Positions 25,745 to 34,610 of a stretch of DNA of 64,000 nt are shown piece by piece (position 1 is the first letter of the stretch; every line of letters begins with the position of its first letter). The DNA is from Cellulomonas sp. Leaf395. GTDB taxonomy: Bacteria; Actinomycetota; Actinomycetes; Actinomycetales; Cellulomonadaceae. The stretch spans positions 486,928-550,927 of the forward strand of contig NZ_LMQI01000003.1 of assembly GCF_001424125.1 (NCBI RefSeq), read 5' to 3'. A program made the translations under genes and the position numbers. The notes below the pieces were generated by a model. That model had not been told where the DNA came from, did no database searches, and saw only the letters and a list, made by a program, of their open reading frames with translations.

Positions 25745-28387
25745 GTGTCGCAGAACGGACCAGGTGCCAGGTCGTCGCACGGCGGGTCGTCGTCGTTCTT
25801 CGCCTCACGGCTGCGCGCCCCGGCCAACCCGGCGCACTACCTGCGACGGCCGCGGCTCATCTCGCTCCTCGCCCAGACCACCTCGGTACCGATCACGGTG
25901 GTCGTGGCGCCGGCCGGGTCGGGCAAGACGTCCTTGCTCGTCGACTGGCGCTCCCTCGCCTCGGTGCCGACGGCGTGGCTGTCGGTGGACGAGTCCGACC
26001 GGGACGGTGGCCAGTTCTGGTCGGCCGTGACCGCGGCGCTCGGTGAGCTGGTCGACCTCGGGACGGTCCCGTCGCCCGCGCGGCGGCCGGCCACGCGCCC
26101 CGACGTCGTGCCGGGGATCATCGCGCGGCTCGAGCGCAGCGACCACCCGGCGTCGGCGGTGCTCGTCCTCGACGACATCCACCTCGTCGACGACGACGAC
26201 GCGCTGGTCGACGCGCTCGCGCACTTCCTCACCGCCCTGCCGGACTGGCTGCACGTCGTGCTGCTCACGCGCCGCACGCCGAGGCTCCCGGTCGACCGGC
26301 TGCGCGCCCGGGGGCAGCTGGTCGAGGTGCAGTTCGCCGAGCTCCGGTTCTCCCCGGAGGAGTCCGAGGACATGCTGGCCTGCCTCCAGGCGTCGCTCGA
26401 GCACGACGAGGTCAGCGCGGCCGTGGACCGGGCCGGGGGCTGGGCCGCGGGACTGCAGCTCACCGCCCTCGCGTCGCGCTCGGACAGCGCGCAGCCCGTC
26501 TCCCTCCCCCGGGTCGACGCCCGAGGCCTCCTGTTCGCCGACTACGTCTGGCGCGAGGTGCTCACCGCGGAGCGGCCGGAGGTCGTCGACGTCCTCCTGG
26601 ACACCTCCGTCGTCGTGCGGACCAACGGTGCGCTCGCCGCGGCCCTGTCCGGCCGCCCCGACGCGGGCGACCTGCTCGCGGACGCCGAGGCCCGCGGGCT
26701 GTTCATCACCAGGCTCGGGCCGTCCGGCTGGTTCGAGGTGCACGCCGTGGTGCGGCAGGAGCTGCTCGGTGAGGTCGCACGACGATCGCCGGAACGCGTC
26801 GCCACCCTGCACGCGCGTGCTGCGCGATGGTTCGAGGACGTCGGCGAGGTGACCAGCGCGCTCGAGCAGTGGATCCTCGCCGGCCGGCCACGCGAGGCGT
26901 TGCGGCTGCTGGCCCGGACGGTCGGGGACCTGTACGACTCCGGCCTGACAGCGACGATCGAACGGACCATCGCGCAGATCCCCCTCAACGTGGCCTCAGG
27001 CGACCTCGACGCGATGATCGAGTTCGCGTGGTGCCACCTCCTGGTGGACAAGCGCCGGTTCCTCGAGGCGGTCGACGCCGCGACGGCGAGCCGTGCGCGG
27101 CACGACGCCGGGGGGCGTCCGCAGGACGGGCGCCTCCTGATGCTGCAGTCGATCGCGGCGACGCTCACCGGGGACTGGCGCTCGAGCAGCACGCTCGCCA
27201 CGCAGGCCATCGCGCTGCTGGCCGACGACGGCCAGCTGGACCTGGTGGGCCGGCAGGGCTGGAACGTGATCGCCCGCGAGGTGGCGCTGTCCGAGCGGTG
27301 GGACGACGGGTCCCCGCAGCTGCAGGACGTGCGCCGGGAGCTGGGGTGGGACCCGGAGCGGCGGCTGGCCTTCGAGGGGTCGCGTGCCGTCGGCGAGGCG
27401 CTCGCGGGCCGTCCGGTCGACGCGCTGCGGGTCGCTGCCGGCATCCGCGGCGTCGACGTCGTGGCCTCCATGGCGATCCTGTGCGCGGAGCTGAGCCTGG
27501 CCGAGGCCGTCGCCCACCGCGAGCTCGGCGACCGGGCGCGAGCGGTCACCGAGCTCGTCTCCGTGGCCCCGCGCTGGCTCGAGCCCGTCGCCCACGCGGA
27601 GGCGATGGCGATGCTCCAGCTGACCGAGCTGAGGCTGGACGAGGGCGACCGGGAGGCGGCGGACACCTGCTTCGAGCGCGCCCACGCGTTCGTGCGCTCC
27701 GAGTTCGCCGGACCGGGGGGGCTCATGTGGTTGGCGCGCACCGGCACGCTGGTCGCGCTCGCAGCCGACCGTCCCGCCGAGGCCCGGAGGTGGGCGGAGC
27801 AGGTCGACGACCCGTTCTGGGGCGGTGTGTGCATGGCCCGTGTGGACCTCCACGAGGGTCGGCGCGCCCACGCCGCGGTGCGCCTCCACCAGGTCCGGCC
27901 GCGCTGCCCGCGCCACGAGGTGGTCCGCGACCTGCTCCGCGCGCGGGCGGCGGCGACCCACCAGGACGCGCTCGACCACGTGGCGCGCGCGGTCGCCCGG
28001 GCGGCCGGCGTCGGGCTGGTCCAGACGGTCGCCTCGGAGGGAGCGGAGGTGCTCGAGCTGGTGGAGGTGCACGCCTTCCTGGCTCCCGCCGCGTGGCTCG
28101 ACCGCGTCCGCCGCGCCGCGTCACCGCTCGCCACCGCGAGGAGCACGGACCCGAGCGTCCCCGGCGAGCACCTGACCGAGCGCGAGCTCGCGGTGCTGCG
28201 GATGCTGCCCAGCCGGCTCACCCTGCGGGAGATCGCCGACGAGCTCTCCATCTCGGTGAACACGCTGAAGTTCCACCTCAAGGTCGTCTACCGCAAGCTG
28301 GCGGTCGGCTCGCGCGGCGAGGCGGCCGACCTCGCCCGCCAGGTGGCCGACCGGTCCCGGTCAGGGCTGGACGCCTCGCGGAGCTGA
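25745..28387 (+). CDS. MalT-type LuxR family ATPase regulator
   Basis: 880 residues. Walker A VVAPAGSGKTSLLVDW at about 54-69, Walker B-like VLVLDDIHLVDDDD at about 140, a long TPR-like helical sensor region, and a C-terminal LuxR HTH (LTERELAVLRMLPSRLTLREIADELSISVNTLKFHLK). This matches the STAND-class MalT architecture, where an inducer triggers ATP-dependent oligomerisation. The GTG at 25745 has AGGAGAGG 6 nt upstream, which settles the start; an open frame continues upstream without it. Divergent from the Dcu gene, its likely target by context. Confidence 0.9.
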   Translation: MSQNGPGARSSHGGSSSFFASRLRAPANPAHYLRRPRLISLLAQTTSVPITVVVAPAGSGKTSLLVDWRSLASVPTAWLSVDESDRDGGQFWSAVTAALGELVDLGTVPSPARRPATRPDVVPGIIARLERSDHPASAVLVLDDIHLVDDDDALVDALAHFLTALPDWLHVVLLTRRTPRLPVDRLRARGQLVEVQFAELRFSPEESEDMLACLQASLEHDEVSAAVDRAGGWAAGLQLTALASRSDSAQPVSLPRVDARGLLFADYVWREVLTAERPEVVDVLLDTSVVVRTNGALAAALSGRPDAGDLLADAEARGLFITRLGPSGWFEVHAVVRQELLGEVARRSPERVATLHARAARWFEDVGEVTSALEQWILAGRPREALRLLARTVGDLYDSGLTATIERTIAQIPLNVASGDLDAMIEFAWCHLLVDKRRFLEAVDAATASRARHDAGGRPQDGRLLMLQSIAATLTGDWRSSSTLATQAIALLADDGQLDLVGRQGWNVIAREVALSERWDDGSPQLQDVRRELGWDPERRLAFEGSRAVGEALAGRPVDALRVAAGIRGVDVVASMAILCAELSLAEAVAHRELGDRARAVTELVSVAPRWLEPVAHAEAMAMLQLTELRLDEGDREAADTCFERAHAFVRSEFAGPGGLMWLARTGTLVALAADRPAEARRWAEQVDDPFWGGVCMARVDLHEGRRAHAAVRLHQVRPRCPRHEVVRDLLRARAAATHQDALDHVARAVARAAGVGLVQTVASEGAEVLELVEVHAFLAPAAWLDRVRRAASPLATARSTDPSVPGEHLTERELAVLRMLPSRLTLREIADELSISVNTLKFHLKVVYRKLAVGSRGEAADLARQVADRSRSGLDASRS

Positions 28388-28453
28388 ACCGAGACCCGGC
28401 TCACCCCGCGCAGGGTGGTGCGCGACCACCCGGTGCGTCGCGACGATTCCCCC

Positions 28454-28651
28454 ATGCCCCCCGCGAGCCAGGGCCCTCCCGACGACCCCGGGAGCGACCC
28501 GCTGATCGACTCGGCCGCTCAGCTGGCCGAGCTGGCCGACCTGGTTGCGCGCGGGTTCCTGTCGCCGGAGGAGTTCGAGCTCCAGCGCAGGAAGGTCTTC
28601 GGCGACGCCGAGACCTCACCACCGCTTCGGAAGGAATCCCCACATGACTGA
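28454..28651 (+). CDS. Small SHOCT-like protein
   Basis: 65 residues. A Pro-rich N-terminus is followed by AAQLAELADLVARGFLSPEEFELQRRKVF, which matches the short C-terminal oligomerisation (SHOCT) helix pair. It overlaps the next membrane protein gene by 8 nt, suggesting coupled translation. GACGAT plus 6 nt precedes the ATG. Confidence 0.65.
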   Translation: MPPASQGPPDDPGSDPLIDSAAQLAELADLVARGFLSPEEFELQRRKVFGDAETSPPLRKESPHD

Positions 28652-29039
28652 ACAACGCAGTGGTCTTGCCGTCGGCATGACCGTCTTCGCGGCGTCGATG
28701 CTGATCGTCATCGGCGTCCTGCACGCCCTCCAGGGATTCGTGGCCGTGTTCAACGACACGTTCTACGTGGTCGGCGCCGAGTGGCTGTTCCAGTTCGACG
28801 TGACCACCTGGGGCTGGATCCACGTGGTGATCGGCCTCGGCGTCGCCGTCGCCGGTTTCTACGTCCTCAGCGGCGCGGTGTGGGCACGGACGATCGGTGT
28901 GATCGTGGCCTGCCTCAGCCTCGTGCTGAACTTCGTCTGGCTGCCGTACTACCCGTGGTGGGCCGTCATCATCATCGCCCTCGACGTCTTCGTGGTCTGG
29001 GCGCTGACGCTGCACGGGCGGGACATCGTCGAGGACTGA
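28644..29039 (+). CDS. DUF7144-type small membrane protein
   Basis: 131 residues, four predicted spans with the conserved loop NDTFYVVGAEWLFQFDVTTWGWIHVVIG. Similar proteins are common in actinobacteria and have no assigned role. GGAAGGAA lies before the ATG inside the previous gene. Its stop is 18 nt from the convergent nhaA stop. Confidence 0.8.
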   Translation: MTEQRSGLAVGMTVFAASMLIVIGVLHALQGFVAVFNDTFYVVGAEWLFQFDVTTWGWIHVVIGLGVAVAGFYVLSGAVWARTIGVIVACLSLVLNFVWLPYYPWWAVIIIALDVFVVWALTLHGRDIVED

Positions 29040-29057
29040 GCCGACGCCGACGCGCCC

Positions 29058-30440
29058 TCACCCCTCGCCGCCCGGTGCCCGCCACGGCAGCGGCGGCAGG
29101 GGTGGGGGCGCGTCGCTCAGCGGGGAGCAGAGGGGCAGCTTCTCGCCCAGCCACCGCAGCAGGACCGACCCGACGACGGCGGCGGTGAGCGACCCGGCGA
29201 GGATGCCGATCTTCGCGTCGTCCAGGTGCTGGGGGTCGTCGAACGCGAGCTCGGCGATGAACAGCGAGATCGTGAACCCGATCCCGGCGAGCACCGCGCC
29301 GCCGAGCAGGTGCCCCCAGCGGACGCGACCGGGCAGCTCGCCGAGGCCGAGTCTGATCGCGAGGGTGGCGGCGCCGGTGATGCCGATGGCGTTGCCGAGC
29401 ACCAGCGCGACGGCGACCCCGATGGCCAGGCGGGAGTGCGCGGCGGCCTGCAGGGACTCCAGGTCGAGCCGGATCCCCGCGTTGGCCAGGCCGAACAGCG
29501 GGACCACGACGAACGCGCTCCACGGGTGCAGGATCCGCTGCAGCCGGTCGTTCGTGGGTACCGCGGCGCGCGCGGCCAGCTCGGCGAGGTGCTCGCGCTC
29601 CGCGGTCGCGTCGTCGATGAGCTTGCGCCCGTACCCGGCGACCTCGTCGATGGTCTGCTGGTCCGCGGGCCGGGCAGGGACGAGCAGGCCGATGATCACG
29701 CCGGCGAGCGTCGCGTGCACGCCGGAGGCCTGCACGGCGAACCAGAGGGCGATCCCTGCCACCACGTACGGCGCCAACTGCCACACGTTCAGCCACCGCA
29801 GCATGAGGATCCCGACGACGATCACCGCCGCGAGGCCGAGCGCGGCCATGTCGACCTCGTCGGTGTAGAAGATCGACATCACCGTGATCGCGCCGATGTC
29901 GTCGACGATGGCGAGCGTGAGCAGGAACAGCCGGAGCCGGTCCGGGCACTTGGGGCCGAACAGGGCGAGGATGCCGACGAGGAACGCGGTGTCCGTCGAC
30001 ATGACGACACCCCACCCGTGCGCGGCGTCGGTCCCGCCGTTGAACGCCAGGAAGATCAGTACCGGGACCAGCAGGCCGCCCAGCGCGCCGAGCGCGGGGA
30101 CCGCGACGGTTCGCTTGTCCCGCAGGTCTCCGGTGGTGGCCTCGCGGCTGATCTCCAGGCCGACCACCGCGAAGAAGATGGCCATCGCGGCGTCGTTGAC
30201 CCAGTGGTGCAGGTCGAGCTCGATGCCCCACGTCCCGACGTGGAAGCCGGCGCTGGTGTGCCAGAGCGCCTCGTAGGAGTCGGCGAAGGGGGAGTTGACC
30301 CAGACCAGTGCGACGACCGTGGCCGCCAGCAGGTAGATGGCGCTGCCGGCCTCGTTGGTGAGGAACTCTTTCACCGAGGGCTGCAGCCCCGGGAGCGACA
30401 CGCGCAGGTTAGGACCCGGGCTGGTGGAGGTCGCCGACAT
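29058..30440 (-). CDS. nhaA: Na+/H+ antiporter NhaA
   Basis: 460 residues. Electrogenic sodium/proton antiporter of the inner membrane. The ion-binding Asp pair is in LAIVDDIGAITVM, and other landmarks are NDAAMAIFFAVVGLEISRE, GVVMSTDTAFLVGILALFG and AGIGFTISLFIAELAF. The ATG at 30440 gives a normal N-terminus; an upstream extension to 30491 is not family-like. C-terminal Pro-rich tail of about 20 residues. Confidence 0.95.
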   Translation of the reverse strand: MSATSTSPGPNLRVSLPGLQPSVKEFLTNEAGSAIYLLAATVVALVWVNSPFADSYEALWHTSAGFHVGTWGIELDLHHWVNDAAMAIFFAVVGLEISREATTGDLRDKRTVAVPALGALGGLLVPVLIFLAFNGGTDAAHGWGVVMSTDTAFLVGILALFGPKCPDRLRLFLLTLAIVDDIGAITVMSIFYTDEVDMAALGLAAVIVVGILMLRWLNVWQLAPYVVAGIALWFAVQASGVHATLAGVIIGLLVPARPADQQTIDEVAGYGRKLIDDATAEREHLAELAARAAVPTNDRLQRILHPWSAFVVVPLFGLANAGIRLDLESLQAAAHSRLAIGVAVALVLGNAIGITGAATLAIRLGLGELPGRVRWGHLLGGAVLAGIGFTISLFIAELAFDDPQHLDDAKIGILAGSLTAAVVGSVLLRWLGEKLPLCSPLSDAPPPLPPLPWRAPGGEG

Positions 30441-30504
30441 GCCGCTCAAGGTCGCAGGTGATCGACCACGATGCAACGGCGGCTCACCCACGTCACGACC
30501 GGCG

Positions 30505-31353
30505 TCAGAGGTGCTTCTCCGGGTCGCCCATCAGGGCGGCGACGTGGTCGGGGACGTAGGTCGACAGCTCGCGCGGCGGACGCTCGTACCCGTTCGAGGC
30601 GGCGGGACGGTCGGGCAGGACCACCTTCTCGTGCGGCACGTCCGTGTACGGGATCGTCGAGAGCAGGTGGCTGATCATGTTCAGCCGGGCGTGCTTCTTG
30701 ATGTCCGACTCCACGATGAACCAGGGGCTCACGGGGACGTCGGTGTGCACGAGCATCTCGTCCTTGGCCTTCGAGTACTCCTCCCAGCGGCTCAGGGACG
30801 CGGTGTCCATCGGGCTCAGCTTCCACTGCCGCACCGGGTCGTTGAGCCGCGAGCGGAAGCGCTTGAGCTGCTCTCGGTCGGAGACCGAGAACCAGTACTT
30901 GCGCAGGAGGATGCCGTCCTCGATGAGCATCTGCTCGAAGATCGGCGTCTGCCGCATGAACCGGCTGTACTCCTGCGGCGTGCAGAAGCCCATGACGTGC
31001 TCGACCCCGGCGCGGTTATACCAGGAACGGTCGAACAGGACGACCTCACCGGCCGAGGGCAGGTGCGCGACGTAGCGCTGGTAGTACCACTCGCTCTTCT
31101 CGCGCTCGGTAGGCGTCGGCAGTGCGGCGATACGCACGACGCGAGGGCTGAGGTACTCCGAGATCCGCTTGATGGTGCCGCCCTTGCCGGCCGCATCGCG
31201 CCCCTCGAAGAGCACGACCACCCGCGCGCCCGTCTCCTTGGCCCACTGCTGGACCTTGACCAGCTCGGCCTGGAGGCGGAACAGCTCCGCCTCGTAGACG
31301 GCGTTCGGGATCTTGTCCTTGTTCTTCTTCTTCTTTGCGGACTTCTTCGCCAT
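30505..31353 (-). CDS. ppk2: Polyphosphate kinase 2 (PPK2 class I-like)
   Basis: 282 residues. Makes or uses polyphosphate with nucleotides. Walker A is VVLFEGRDAAGKGGTIKRI, Walker B region VVLFDRSWYNRAGVEHVMGF, and the lid FMRQTPIFEQMLIEDGILL follows. The N-terminus is a Lys-rich tail (MAKKSAKKKKNKDK). TACGTT plus 6 nt precedes the ATG with no Shine-Dalgarno. Confidence 0.95.
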   Translation of the reverse strand: MAKKSAKKKKNKDKIPNAVYEAELFRLQAELVKVQQWAKETGARVVVLFEGRDAAGKGGTIKRISEYLSPRVVRIAALPTPTEREKSEWYYQRYVAHLPSAGEVVLFDRSWYNRAGVEHVMGFCTPQEYSRFMRQTPIFEQMLIEDGILLRKYWFSVSDREQLKRFRSRLNDPVRQWKLSPMDTASLSRWEEYSKAKDEMLVHTDVPVSPWFIVESDIKKHARLNMISHLLSTIPYTDVPHEKVVLPDRPAASNGYERPPRELSTYVPDHVAALMGDPEKHL

Positions 31354-31359
31354 CGTCGG

Positions 31360-31365
31360 AACGTA
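31360..31365 (-). promoter_or_regulatory. -10 hexamer TACGTT of ppk2
   Basis: Minus-strand TACGTT followed by 6 nt and ATG at 31353: leaderless layout. Confidence 0.45.
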
Positions 31366-31450
31366 CCGCTCCGCACGACGGAGCGCTCACCAGCGAAGCC
31401 CTTACCGACTTTGCGGGCCCATGGGGCGGGAAGAGCCGCATCTGCGGCAT

Positions 31451-31456
31451 TACGAT
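31451..31456 (+). promoter_or_regulatory. -10 hexamer TACGAT of the mod operon
   Basis: TACGAT, 7 nt, then GTG 31464. It fixes the start of the HTH-TOBE gene and gives the molybdate operon a leaderless first gene. Confidence 0.5.
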
Positions 31457-31463
31457 CGTGCTC

Positions 31464-31868
31464 GTGACCACCTACCGGATCAGCGAGGCCGCCGAGCTGC
31501 TGGGCGTGAGCGACGACACCGTGCGCCGCTGGGTCGACTCGGGCGCCCTGACCGCGTCGGACGACGACGCGGGACGGAGCGTGATCGCGGGAACCGACCT
31601 GGCGACCCTGGCGGTCGACCGTGCGAGGACCCCCGACGACCCGGCGGCGGGCTCCAGCTCGGCACGCAACCGGCTGCCCGGGCTGGTCACCCGGATCCTG
31701 TCGGACACCGTGATGTCGCAGGTCGAGCTCCAGGCGGGACCGTTCCGGCTGGTGTCGCTCATGTCGACCGAGGCCGTGCGTGAGCTCGGGCTCGAGGTCG
31801 GCTCCCGAGCGGTCGCCGTCGTCAAGGCCACGACCGTCCTCGTCGAGACCCCGCGGGCGCCGCGATGA
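31464..31868 (+). CDS. HTH-TOBE molybdate-responsive protein (molbindin-like)
   Basis: 134 residues. N-terminal excisionase/MerR-like HTH (YRISEAAELLGVSDDTVRRWVDSGAL) joined to a TOBE/Mop domain (SARNRLPGLVTRILSDTVMSQVELQAG ending AVAVVKATTVLVETP), which binds molybdate or tungstate. Likely a molybdate sensor-regulator of the modABC genes it heads; its stop overlaps modA (ATGA). GTG 31464 is chosen because TACGAT lies 7 nt upstream; another in-frame GTG is at 31458. Confidence 0.88.
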   Translation: MTTYRISEAAELLGVSDDTVRRWVDSGALTASDDDAGRSVIAGTDLATLAVDRARTPDDPAAGSSSARNRLPGLVTRILSDTVMSQVELQAGPFRLVSLMSTEAVRELGLEVGSRAVAVVKATTVLVETPRAPR

Positions 31869-32626
31869 GAGCTCGCGCGCTCGTCGCCGTCCTTCTGACG
31901 CTCACCGGGTGCTCGGCCGCGCAACCGGCTGCGGAACCGTCGACCACGGGCCTCACCGGCGAGCTCACCGTCTTCGCCGCCGCCTCGTTGCAGGATGCGT
32001 TCGACGACCTCGGCGCCGAGTTCGCCGAGCAGAACCCCGGTGTCACCGTGCAACCGACGACGTACGACGGCTCCGCCACGCTGGCCACGCAGCTGACGGG
32101 CGGGGCGTCGGCGGACGTGTTCGCCTCGGCCGACACGCAGACCATGTCCACGGTGACGGACGCGGGGCTCGCGGTGGGCCCGGCGACGGTGTTCACCACC
32201 AACACGCTCGAGATCGTCGTCGCTGCGGGCAACCCGCTCGGGATCGACTCGCTGGCGGACCTCGCGGCGCTGTCGACGTCCGGCGGCAAGGTGGTGCTCT
32301 GCGGCGTGCAGGTGCCCTGCGGGTCCGCCGCGCACGAGGTCCTCGACGGACTCGCGCTGACCCCGGTCAGCGAGGAGCAGAACGTCAAGGCCGTGCTGAC
32401 CAAGGTGCAGACCGGCGACGCCGACGCGGGGCTGGTGTACCGGACAGACGTGCTCTCCGCCGGCGGCGCGGTCGACGGCGTCCCGTTCCCCGAGGCGGCC
32501 ACGGCCGTCAACGAGTACCCGATCGTCGCGCTCGAGGACGGTGCGGTCGCGCAGGCGTTCGTCGACCTCGTGCTGTCGGACGCGGGTCAGCGGGTCCTGG
32601 CCGCCGCGGGGTTCAGCGCACCGTGA
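31865..32626 (+). CDS. modA: Molybdate ABC transporter substrate-binding lipoprotein ModA
   Basis: 253 residues. Lipobox LTLTGC at about residues 11-16, then the ModA start LTVFAAASLQDAFDDLGAEF and the ligand-pocket regions GGASADVFASAD and GEAD-like TGDADAGLVYRTD. It captures molybdate outside the membrane for ModBC. Overlaps the regulator gene and modB by 4 nt each. Confidence 0.95.
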   Translation: MRARALVAVLLTLTGCSAAQPAAEPSTTGLTGELTVFAAASLQDAFDDLGAEFAEQNPGVTVQPTTYDGSATLATQLTGGASADVFASADTQTMSTVTDAGLAVGPATVFTTNTLEIVVAAGNPLGIDSLADLAALSTSGGKVVLCGVQVPCGSAAHEVLDGLALTPVSEEQNVKAVLTKVQTGDADAGLVYRTDVLSAGGAVDGVPFPEAATAVNEYPIVALEDGAVAQAFVDLVLSDAGQRVLAAAGFSAP

Positions 32627-33429
32627 CGCGCGAGCACCCGGTCGGTGTCCCCGGCCTGCTCTGGCTGCCCGCGGCGCTCGCCGCCGGGCTGCTGGTGATG
32701 CCGGTGGTCGCTCTCCTGGTGCGCGCGGACTGGGCGTCGCTGCCCGCCGACATCACGACACCCGCCGCGCTGGACGCGCTGTGGCTCTCCCTGTCGACGT
32801 CGGCCGTGGCGACAGGCGTGTGCCTGGTGCTCGGGGTACCGCTCGCGGTCGTGCTCGCGCGGGCCCACGGCTGGCCCGCCGACGTGCTGCGCGCCCTGGT
32901 CACGCTGCCCCTCGTGCTGCCCCCGACCGTCGGCGGCATCGCGCTGCTGTACCTGCTGGGCCGTCGCGGTCTTCTCGGCCAGTCCCTCGACGCCTGGTTC
33001 GGCATCACCATCCCCTTCACCACGGCGGCCGTCGTCATCGCGCAGGCGTTCGTCGCGATGCCGTTCCTGGTCCTGAGCGTCGAGGGGTCGCTGCGCACGG
33101 CGGGCACCCGGTTCGACGTCGTGGCCGCGAGCCTCGGCGCCGGGCGGTGGACGGTCCTGCGGCGGATCACCCTGCCGCTCGTGCGGCCGGGGCTGGTCAG
33201 CGGGACGGTCCTGTGCTTCGCGCGGGCCCTCGGCGAGTTCGGTGCGACCGCGCTGTTCGCGGGGAACTCCCCGGGCGTCACCCAGACGATGCCGTTGGCC
33301 ATCTACTCGGCCTTCAACGGCGCGGGCGTGACCCAGGAGACCGCGGTCGCCCTGTCGCTCCTGCTCGTGTTCGCCGCGGTCGCGGTGCTGCTCGCCGCAC
33401 GGGCCTGGCGACCGGGACGTCCGGCATGA
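32623..33429 (+). CDS. modB: Molybdate ABC transporter permease ModB
   Basis: 268 residues, five to six spans. The BPD permease EAA loop is AASLGAGRWTVLRRITLPLVRPGLVSG, followed by CFARALGEFGATALFAGN, the typical ModB signature. Starts at a GTG overlapping the modA stop and ends overlapping the modC ATG. Confidence 0.95.
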   Translation: MTREHPVGVPGLLWLPAALAAGLLVMPVVALLVRADWASLPADITTPAALDALWLSLSTSAVATGVCLVLGVPLAVVLARAHGWPADVLRALVTLPLVLPPTVGGIALLYLLGRRGLLGQSLDAWFGITIPFTTAAVVIAQAFVAMPFLVLSVEGSLRTAGTRFDVVAASLGAGRWTVLRRITLPLVRPGLVSGTVLCFARALGEFGATALFAGNSPGVTQTMPLAIYSAFNGAGVTQETAVALSLLLVFAAVAVLLAARAWRPGRPA

Positions 33430-34478
33430 CGTCGCTGCACGCGGAGGTCGTCGTCCGCCGGGACGCGTTCACGCTGGACGTCACGTTTGCCTCCCACCCG
33501 GGAGAGATCGTCGCGATCCTCGGCCCGAACGGTGCGGGCAAGTCCACGCTGCTCGCGGTGCTCGCCGGTCACCTCGTGCCGTCCTACGGGGTCGTGCGGG
33601 TGGGGGACCGGACGCTGACAGCCGTCCGGGACGACCGGGTCGAGACGGCGGTCCGCCCCGAGCGGCGCTCGATCGGCCTGCTCGGGCAGGACTCGCTGGT
33701 GTTCCCGCACCTGAGCGCCCGGGAGAACGTGGCGTTCGGCCCGCGCGCGGCGGGGGTGCCCGCCGCGCAGGCACGGCGGGTCGCGGACGAGTGGCTGACG
33801 GCCGTCGGCCTCGGCGAGCTGACCGACCGTCACCCCGGCGCGCTGTCCGGGGGGCAGCGCCAGCGCGTCGCGCTCGCCCGGGCGCTCGCCGCCGAGCCCG
33901 CGGTCCTGCTGCTGGACGAGCCGTTCGCGCAGCTGGACGTGCGCACCGCCGCCGAGCTGCGTGACGTGGTCCGGACGCAGGTCCGCCGCACGCGCACCGC
34001 CACCGTCCTGGTCACCCACGACGTGCTCGACGCCGTGACCCTCGCCGACCGGGTGGTCGTGCTGCACGACGGGCAGGTGGTGGAGCAGGGTCGGCCGCTC
34101 GATGTGCTGTCCGACCCCGTCCACCCGTTCACCGCGGCGCTGGCGGGCGTGAACCTCGTGGTTGGACGCCTCGCGACCCAGCCTGACGGCAGCACGGCGC
34201 TGCAGGGACCGGACGGTGTGCTGGTCCCGTGCGGTGCCCGCGAACCGGGCGGGCGGGCGCAGGTGACGTTCCCGCCGGGTGCGGTCGTGGTCGGCGACGG
34301 CTGGCCCGCACGGGTCATCGACCTCGAGCCCGGGACCACGGGTGTGCGTGTCCGGACCAGCGGGGACGTGCTCGTCGACCTGCCGCCCGCGCAGGCCGCG
34401 GCCCTCGATCTGCACGTCGGAGCCGAGCTGCTCCTGAGCGTCCCCACCGAGCACGTCCGGGTCCGTCCGCTCGCCTGA
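33426..34478 (+). CDS. modC: Molybdate ABC transporter ATP-binding protein ModC
   Basis: 350 residues. Walker A LGPNGAGKSTLLA, signature LSGGQRQRVALARAL, Walker B VLLLDEPFAQLD and switch His VTHDVLDA. A C-terminal TOBE-like domain (about 255-350) includes FPPGAVVVGDGWPARVIDLEPG and ends VPTEHVRVRPLA, the molybdate feedback domain of ModC. Last gene of the overlapping mod string; narK starts 132 nt downstream. Confidence 0.95.
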   Translation: MTSLHAEVVVRRDAFTLDVTFASHPGEIVAILGPNGAGKSTLLAVLAGHLVPSYGVVRVGDRTLTAVRDDRVETAVRPERRSIGLLGQDSLVFPHLSARENVAFGPRAAGVPAAQARRVADEWLTAVGLGELTDRHPGALSGGQRQRVALARALAAEPAVLLLDEPFAQLDVRTAAELRDVVRTQVRRTRTATVLVTHDVLDAVTLADRVVVLHDGQVVEQGRPLDVLSDPVHPFTAALAGVNLVVGRLATQPDGSTALQGPDGVLVPCGAREPGGRAQVTFPPGAVVVGDGWPARVIDLEPGTTGVRVRTSGDVLVDLPPAQAAALDLHVGAELLLSVPTEHVRVRPLA

Positions 34479-34513
34479 TCTCACAAGGTCGCCACGGGGC
34501 CGGTGCGCGAAAT

Positions 34514-34534
34514 GAACCGTGCGCGCAACGGTTC
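34514..34534. promoter_or_regulatory. Palindrome GAACCGT-N7-ACGGTTC upstream of narK
   Basis: Perfect 7-bp arms (34514-34520 and 34528-34534) with a 7-nt spacer, about 30 nt upstream of a TAGCGT hexamer near 34563-34568. The position suits a regulator of the nitrate operon; the HemD-HTH protein encoded at 46806 or GlnR are candidates by inference only. Confidence 0.4.
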
Positions 34535-34610
34535 GGACAGGTCGGACGAAACATCCGCTGCCTAGCGTCGGCGTCGACCGAGCCCCCCACCCGTCCTCCC
34601 GGAGGTCCCC

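Noticed and set aside
34479..34610. GlnR box at the narK promoter
   Set aside because: GAAAC at 34548 has no GTnAC six bases upstream in either orientation; only weak partial matches were found.
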